Of a DNA stretch of 14,617 nt, positions 8,818 through 14,617 are shown in pieces. The DNA is from Ichthyophonus hoferi (taxonomy: Eukaryota; Opisthokonta; Ichthyosporea; Ichthyophonida; Ichthyophonidae). How positions within the stretch are numbered: the stretch's first letter is position 1; each line of letters opens with the position of its first letter. The translations under genes and the position numbers were made by a program. A model generated the notes under the pieces. That model saw nothing but the letters and a program-made list of their open reading frames with translations, ran no database searches and was not told the DNA's origin. The stretch covers positions 76,348 to 90,964 of the forward strand of contig NAOQ01000034.1 of assembly GCA_002751075.1 (NCBI GenBank). The letters run 5' to 3'.

Positions 8818-9385
8818 GCTTATGATATATCCAAGTATTTTTTGAGAGGGATAATTTATGTAGTAGAGAGAGAAAATATGGTTACACGTGACTCGTTAAC
8901 CATACCATATAGTTTACATAGTGGAAGGATTTAATCGGTACTTAATCTATATGTACAGATCAATATAAAAAGAACTACCAAAACATGTTTTACATTCAAG
9001 ATATTAGTGGGCCTTACTTATCTCAGCGGAGTCATTTTATCTATATTAGTCAGATCTAATGTCATCAAAATAACGTATACCGTGTTTACTTGACGATAAG
9101 CCAATTTATCCATAAAATGATTGGCATCCCTGATCATTTAGTTATACTTAAGATCAAGTATCGGGAATAAACCAATGACAATCATTTTAAAATATAATAC
9201 CCATCGAGAACAGTGTGATTACTTTACTTGACCCCTGATAATAGAATGAGTGTGATGGATCAAGTAATAAATACCATTAATGTTATATTATTATATAATA
9301 ATAAACGCGTCTAGAATAGAATGTCCATTAAATCAAAGAAGGCTATAATATTCATCAAAATAGAACGGTAGAAAGGGAAACTTAG
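8818..9385. other. Intergenic region upstream of the dehydratase
   Basis: This is the 5' flank of the dehydratase. It includes an E-box-like CACGTG at 8886-8891 and no convincing TATA box close to the ATG. The remainder is AT-rich with no gene that I can support. Confidence 0.45.
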
Positions 9386-9716
9386 TTAATTTATTACGTA
9401 TTGAAGAATGAGTGAGAAATTATCATCAGGGAAATATGTTGTTGAGTTTTTTATTTCCTTGCTGTAAACCAGTAATTCATAATAAATGTGCCAATTTATT
9501 TCGCTCCTGTACCTATTAGTCATGTCGATTTCAGTCTGTGTAGTAATCGCCTTACGCCTTTTCAGGGTGGTAGCCGACCATTGCAAGCAGAGAATTCAGC
9601 ATAAAAACTCTATAACCTTTATTCGGTATCACTGCAGAATCAGGAGTCCCCAATCTGTCTCAAACAGAACCATTTTACACTTCCTAAATATAGCATTTTA
9701 TATACAGAATGCTTGA
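9386..9716. other. Unresolved ORF region, possible small gene
   Basis: Overlapping open frames occur on both strands here and the stretch is less AT-rich than its flanks. The minus frame ends at 9386 and has an in-frame ATG for a 45-aa product containing NRYRSEINWHIYYELLVYSK. On the same strand a TATATAAAA sits at 9704-9696, and a short ATG-started frame at 9602 runs into a GTAAGG donor-like site. The plus frame (9486-9716) has a hydrophobic start. I could not find one spliced model that joins these signals, so no gene is claimed. Confidence 0.2.
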
Positions 9717-9867
9717 GTACCCAGTATTAATTAATGGAGTAATTATAAGTAGAGTTACTTTACCTATATCTTATAAGTAGCTATATTTGACATAGGAGTA
9801 GTAGGAATATGATGCAATGGAGTTGGGTATAAACATAGCAGAATGCAACATTATGACTATTCTGCTT

Positions 9868-9873
9868 TTTATT
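9868..9873 (-). terminator. AATAAA polyadenylation signal of the long gene
   Basis: On the minus strand AATAAA lies 186 nt after the TAA at 10059-10061. It is followed within a few bases by a hairpin with arms AGCAGAAT and ATTCTGCT (9866-9859 and 9844-9837) around a 14-nt loop. Confidence 0.5.
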
Positions 9874-9900
9874 TCACTTCAATTCCAATTTTACATTTGA

Positions 9901-9920
9901 GCCTGTCTTTAAAGACTGGC
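9901..9920. repeat. Near-perfect palindrome
   Basis: The core GTCTTTAAAGAC is a perfect 12-bp palindrome. Three more pairs flank it beyond one mismatch on each side. It lies in the presumed 3' UTR of the long gene. Confidence 0.5.
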
Positions 9921-10023
9921 CTGTTGAAAGATTTTTAACCTCTCATAATCCATCTTAAAGTGAACCAAAGTTCCATTTAGGATTAATCAGTGTATTATTA
10001 GCCATTGTATTACAACACCTCGT

Positions 10024-10046
10024 GAAAAGAAAAAGAAAAAGAAAAA
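10024..10046. repeat. GAAAAA repeat beside the stop codon
   Basis: Three to four units. In the minus-strand transcript this is a U-rich CUUUUU tract starting about 13 nt after the stop of the long gene. Confidence 0.7.
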
Positions 10047-10058
10047 TCGCAAATCTTG

Positions 10059-13000
10059 TTAATGTGACTTCAGATAGGCCAAAACAAAAGGAGGAATCTC
10101 ACTTAGACGAGAACAAATGTTCCTAATTACTACTTTGGAGTCATTGATATCTTGCTTTGTATTATTAAACAACCATACAATCATATCTAAAAGAAATACT
10201 AAAGTTGTATTACATTCAACCAATCCTGTGTTAATTTTCTCATCGCTATCTAACCAATCGAATACACATTGCAACAACCTTTTTCGTACATAGTTATACC
10301 ATGATCTGCGAGATCTTAAAAGATATTGGTGTTCCCCATGTCCCTCATCCAATAGACGTTGATCATTCCCAATGTGATTGAATACAATAGGATTCATAAT
10401 AACTTCGCCCAATGCCTTTAAAGTGTGTGTTAATTCCTTACTACAGGGTACACTTGATTGGTCTACATTGCACAAGTACGTGGATGTCATGGGCCCATCT
10501 TTTACTTTTTGCACATGATATAACTGCAAAATAGCCAATAATATGTCCATTACTATGGTCAGGTGACAAGGAGACAATTTATGATTGGGTAACTGGGACT
10601 GAGGGGGAGATATATTGCATTAAAAATGTGACCTTACATGTACATGTTTGCAAGTGAAATGAAAGAATAAGAAGTGACAATTATAAAATAACACACATAT
10701 ATACATATACCAGAAGGTAAATACAACGGCGTAGATATGTAAGTGGGATGAATATATAAACATGTTTAAGTATAGTATATATGGTACCCTTTTATTCGTC
10801 GTAGCACTTACACATACATTTATAGATATACATGTCTGTATATATATATATATATATATATAACGAGGTACATAGTAATATGCAGAGAGAGAAAGAGTAA
10901 AAAAAATAGATAGAGAGCGCCAAAAACACAGTCTAAAAAAGAAAAAGTGGGGGGATGCAAGGGTGATAAAACATTAATAGATATAATACAAACCGGAATA
11001 AAACAAAGGAGATAAGCAGATATACATGCATATGTATAGATAGATACTCATAAAATAACATACCAGAGATGAATGTATCCATCGCGCAGTTATTACAATC
11101 ATGTCTACATCTTTCTTTAGTATAGCTCTAGGGGTTGTGAATAGACATAGTAACTGTAGGGCGCTGTCCACCAATCTACCACGCGGATTTGAATCTGAAC
11201 TGGTAATTAACCAATAGCAGACTACTATTATAAGTCTTTTATACCATGTTTGGCGAAAGAGATTTAACACTGCCCAGTGACAACCTCGACTGGTTGCCTC
11301 AATAGAGGTAACAGAGGACTGTATATAAGAAGGAACCAGGCTTAGTTTTGAATATTTTTGAATATTATTTGGATATAATGCTTTATTATTATATATATTG
11401 TGTATAAGTAATACAGTATGTTTTGCATATTATAAGCTACTCTGTATATCAAAACTGTCACTATATATGGCACTTGTCTCGAGCTTAGTCTTAACACAAT
11501 GTTCCCAGTGTATCTTAACTCTCTTTACATATTGCCGTTATATACCATGTCCTGTATTACTGAACACATAATATAGAGAATAAATAAGACGCAAACAATT
11601 ATGTACTCAAAAGAAAGAAAAGAAAATATAAAGCTGGACAAGATAAACAAAATAAAACAAAAAACCAAAATTAAATACAGGAACTACATAACATTACTCA
11701 TAAACTACTGCCAATATAACTTCAAATCATATCATACCAGATCATACCATACCTTATCAAATCAGATCATATCATATCATTATTAAGTAACCATTATTAG
11801 TAGATTAATATATATAATACCATCATATATGCCAAATACAAGCATAATTATACTATGCATATAGTACCTTATCTATAGACCCATTTAGATGTTGGCTATT
11901 ATCTCTATCAAATTCCTTATGTAGATCGCGGACTATCTGGGCCAATTGCATCCCATAAATATGGTCAAGTTGATTGAAGTGAATGGGCTTATCCAATGAA
12001 TTCGCTATATTTGGTTGGTCCAATTCAATTTCTATTGGCCAATCACTAAGGTCCATTTGTAGAGCAATGACCACATGGCGTGCCCACGGAGGAAAATACG
12101 AGTAGAGAGGTAGGGGGGTAGAGTTGATTGGAAGAGATTTGTATGTGCTAATAAAGGAATAGCCTAATTGGCTTAAAATGGAGCTGACGACGTAATAAGC
12201 CTTAGTCCATTTAGCTGTAGTGATGAATAAATTATAATGTAAGTACACATATACATATACATACACACTTATCTGCATATCAACACAAACATATACATAC
12301 ATTCATACACACATATCCGCGCTTACCCACCAATTGAATCCAGATAGCTAATGACAGTACGAGTGATATGTGGATATGACGTCATCAGTGAAGCTATGTC
12401 ATCCAGTCTCCTGTCCGTATGTCCTACTAGCTTGTTAGAATGTATCTTGGTGGTTCTGCTCCTCTCATATCTTGTAAATAAATAAATAAATAAATAAACA
12501 ATTAACCCTTGGTATCTCGGGTAGGTTCGTTCAAATGCTCATTTTAAAGCTATCTATTAGATACATAAATATAACCAAAGATGTACTTATATAAACAGGA
12601 AGTGGTTGATATATCCCCAGACACAGACTTATATATACGTATGCATATATACCCATACATATATTTATACATCCTTATGTACACATATATATAATATAAA
12701 TACACGTATACCTATATAAACAGATACCCCTGCATGCACAGAGACATATATAGTTATAGTTATAAATACTAACGCGATGTGCCGAGTAAAACAGAACATT
12801 CCATCATTAAAAATTCGTTCAACTCCTCTTTTAAAGCATTTAGATGGGTGCTTAATAGACCAATAGGACGGGGTGTAAACGTTGAAGGGGTAACCATTGG
12901 ATGAACAGATGCCAGAGATTGCAACAGACCACTCATTTCCTGTATATATATGCGTGTATTGAATTACAATGTATTGTATTGTATTGCATTGTATTGGATT

Positions 13001-13675
13001 GCATTGGTTTAGATTGCATTGCATTATATTGTACTGCATTGCATTGAATTTCAATTGTATATTCTATATGTTTGCGTGTATGTACGTATTTGTTTAGTAT
13101 AATGACAGATGTGAAGGAATAGAGAAAGAAAGTAAACATTATGTGCGTAATCCAATATAGGTATATATATGCTACACTTAAAATGCCAACGAATGTATTG
13201 TATATTGTATTGCACTGTATTGTATTGAATAGTAATTACATATATATAAAGACAAATGCACATGGAAAGATAAATTTCCAGTATGTGCTCAGGCAAGCAA
13301 AATACCTATGTTTACTAATAGCTTACCTCCAATGGAAATAATGAAATACACATATCCGAGAAACCTGTCCAGGACGGTTCGCATTGGGTCACGACAGGAT
13401 GTAGTTTTAATTGGTTAGCTGTAGAGGAGGGTAAAAGAAGGAGAATATTTATAAGATATCGTATGATTTACAAGTTAAGGCATCTTGATTTACAACTTTG
13501 ATAATATACACTTCAAGTATTTGTTGTCAACTACACATACCCATATCTATATATATGCATGTATATACTGAAGATCTATAAATATACATATATATATAGA
13601 CGCAAAGTTAAATAAATGCATACATCATACATATATCATACATACAAACAAACAAGCATACATATATCATACATG

Positions 13676-13719
<44 letters not shown>

Positions 13720-14617
13720 CATATATAAAAACATACCCTCCTACATACCTACATATACACATACAGGTATATATAGTATATCAGAGGAAAACCAATATGT
13801 ATTGCTTGATTAATTATAACTGCACTCCTATTATTTTATTCATTGAGCAATGAGCATACACAGGTAAAATTATTGAGTTTCGGAGGGTAGAAACAAAAGA
13901 GTAAAGGATAAAGGAAATAAAATAAAACAAAAGTAAAAAAACAAGGAATAGAATAAAATAAAGATATAACAACAGTGATTATATATATATGCTTGCTAAG
14001 CATACTATTAATGTCTAGTCGACTAATTCCAAATACACTATTCTCATCAGCTTGTAATTTCAACTCCTCAACATTTACAGAGGGGATCTGTATTGGACGT
14101 GACCGGGACTCCATATCTTTCCATGCTCTTAAGCAATCAGCAATGTGATTGGAGAACGTTTTGATGCAGATTTCATTATGCCTTTTAGGTGTATAGCGTA
14201 GAAATTGGGTCTATATATAGGTATATGTAAGTAGAGGTAAAGAAGATAGAAATAAAAATAAAAAGAAAGATGTAATGTTTGAATGCATGATTCCATAAGA
14301 ATATTAAATTGATGATTGGATAATATTATAATAATATATTACAGTGATGGTATATTAATATAATAATGTATTACTATGATAGTATATGACTATAATGGTA
14401 TATTAATATAATAGTGTGTTACTATTATAGTATATTACTATAATGTTATATTAATGTAGTAGTACATGAATAGAATGGTATATTACTATGATAGTATATT
14501 GCTCTGATGGTATATTAATATAATAGTATATTACTATGGTGCTCAACAAGTAAGGCCTATATAAACCATTAAAACATGGTAAAAGGAAATATTCCCTCAA
14601 AATAAATTAATACCTGA
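10059..14617 (-). CDS. Long multi-exon gene of unknown function, 5' partial
   Basis: Proposed exons in transcript order are 14617-14614 (exon tip, CAG before GTATTA), 14210-14006, 13418-13327, 12939-12774, 12423-12331, 12214-11868, 11318-11064 and 10598-10059, together 566 residues to the TAA. Junction phases agree throughout (0, 1, 0, 1, 1, 0, 0), which is the main evidence. I recognise no domain or active site. The protein is Leu/Ile-rich with amphipathic stretches such as RRLDDIASLMTSYPHITRTV, AVLNLFRQTWYKRLIIVVCY and LLAILQLYHVQKV. That would suit an all-helical solenoid or a large complex subunit, but this is inference. It has no clear transmembrane segment. Two borders are ambiguous: the exon at 12423 may begin at 12426 and the last exon at 10592. 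Both alternatives stay in frame. The polyadenylation signal is at 9873-9868. Confidence 0.7.
10599..11063 (-). other. Last intron of the long gene
   Basis: A 465-nt phase-0 intron with GTATGT donor and a CCCCCTCAG acceptor. A second AG six bases later (10593) is also usable in frame. It contains a TA run at 10839-10862. Confidence 0.7.
10839..10862. repeat. TA dinucleotide run
   Basis: About 12 TA units in the last intron of the long gene. Confidence 0.85.
11319..11867 (-). other. Intron of the long gene with ATCAT repeats
   Basis: A 549-nt phase-0 intron from GTACTA to TATACAG. An imperfect ATCAT/ATACC pentanucleotide array occupies 11724-11780. A 61-codon plus-strand frame here comes from A-rich and repeat sequence. 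Confidence 0.7.
11724..11780. repeat. ATCAT pentanucleotide array
   Basis: About ten imperfect five-base units (ATCAT, ATACC, AGATC) in an intron. Confidence 0.65.
12474..12498. repeat. AAAT microsatellite
   Basis: About six AAAT units, just upstream in the transcript of the acceptor of the exon at 12423-12331. Confidence 0.85.
12960..13052. repeat. ATTGT/ATTGC pentanucleotide array
   Basis: About 18 units of ATTGT, ATTGC and close variants in tandem within an intron. A shorter array of the same unit is at 13194-13229. Confidence 0.8.
13194..13229. repeat. Short ATTGT array, sister of 12960-13052
   Basis: About seven units of the same five-base motif in the same intron, separated by about 140 nt. 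Confidence 0.7.
13419..14005 (-). other. Intron of the long gene rich in ACATA and TA repeats
   Basis: A 587-nt phase-1 intron, GTATGC to CTCTACAG. It contains CATACATATAT-type repeats from 13612 and a long pure TA run (13680-13717). Confidence 0.75.
13680..13717. repeat. Long TA dinucleotide run
   Basis: About 19 TA units, the longest uninterrupted dinucleotide run in the window, with CATACA repeats in front. Confidence 0.9.
14211..14613 (-). other. Most 5' intron seen of the long gene
   Basis: A 403-nt intron from GTATTA to TATATAG, apparently phase 0. Half of it is the 16-bp minisatellite at 14334-14541. Confidence 0.6.
14334..14541. repeat. 16-bp minisatellite, 13 units in exact register
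   Basis: Thirteen consecutive 16-base units, with consensus close to GTATATTACTATGATG and a variant GTATATTAATATAATA at 14350, 14398 and 14510. Every unit is exactly 16 bases long, although units differ at several positions. A fourteenth, poorer unit may precede it at 14318. Confidence 0.85.

Larger units (their letters stand above)
9717..10058 (-). other. 3' UTR and downstream flank of the long minus-strand gene
   Basis: It holds an AATAAA at 9873-9868 (minus strand) 186 nt after the stop, an 8-bp hairpin directly beyond it, a near-perfect 20-bp palindrome at 9901-9920 and a GAAAAA repeat close to the stop codon. Confidence 0.5.
12940..13326 (-). other. Intron of the long gene made largely of ATTGY repeats
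   Basis: A 387-nt phase-0 intron, GTAAGC to TATACAG. Roughly a third of it is ATTGT/ATTGC pentanucleotide repeat (12960-13052), with a smaller patch at 13194-13229. The Met-Gln-Cys-Asn-rich frames on the minus strand are repeat artefacts. Confidence 0.75.

Noticed and set aside
12665-13296. Minus-strand frames rich in Met, Gln, Cys and Asn
   Set aside because: They read through the ATTGT/ATTGC array and have the wrong phase for the flanking exons. The true exon (12939-12774) uses another frame.
13616-13813. Plus-strand Tyr/Ile-repeat ORF
   Set aside because: Produced by CATACA and TA microsatellites.
12474-14541. CRISPR-like or satellite-array reading of the tandem repeats
   Set aside because: There are no unique spacers between units. 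These are simple microsatellites and one minisatellite inside eukaryotic introns.
10059-14617. Assignment of the long gene to NELF-B, Integrator or Mediator subunits
   Set aside because: Short look-alike segments were not collinear with remembered sequences, so no name is justified.

Overview
This window is AT-rich nuclear DNA from a eukaryote. Coding blocks are broken by introns with GT-AG borders (and apparently one GC-AG border), candidate TATA boxes lie upstream of several starts, AATAAA-type signals follow two genes, and introns are filled with microsatellites. The species cannot be named from sequence. The 4,6-dehydratase looks, from memory, at least as close to fungal and plant UDP-glucose 4,6-dehydratases as to animal TGDS, so an early-branching fungus, a compact invertebrate or a protist are all possible. 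No transposon, viral gene, rRNA, tRNA or CRISPR array was recognised.

Layout. 1-1600: two weak small-gene candidates diverge from a shared upstream region at 481-722, a six-cysteine ORF on the minus strand (124-480) and a three-exon, 30-residue model on the plus strand (723-1326). 1598-4424 (+): a well-supported three-exon gene for a DUF2804 protein (about 358 aa). 4565-4777 (-): a candidate 70-aa gene with its own TATA box and AATAAA, tail to tail with DUF2804. 5518-8817 (-): a well-supported five-exon gene for a dTDP/UDP-glucose 4,6-dehydratase (375 aa). 8818-10058: intergenic, with unresolved ORFs at 9386-9716 and a hairpin beside the polyadenylation signal of the next gene. 10059-14617 (-): the last eight exons, counting a 4-nt exon tip at the window edge, of a long gene of unknown function (566 C-terminal residues, 5' end outside the window).

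The three main genes were built by matching intron phases across every junction. The dehydratase and DUF2804 models are also supported by family motifs. The third rests on phase continuity and open frames only. Nothing suggests that the genes form one pathway: they sit on both strands with separate promoters, as ordinary eukaryotic neighbours. I see no convincing new multi-gene system. The points most worth checking are the GC-AG intron, the unidentified long gene, the small TATA-driven genes and a 16-bp minisatellite that keeps exact register for 13 units.
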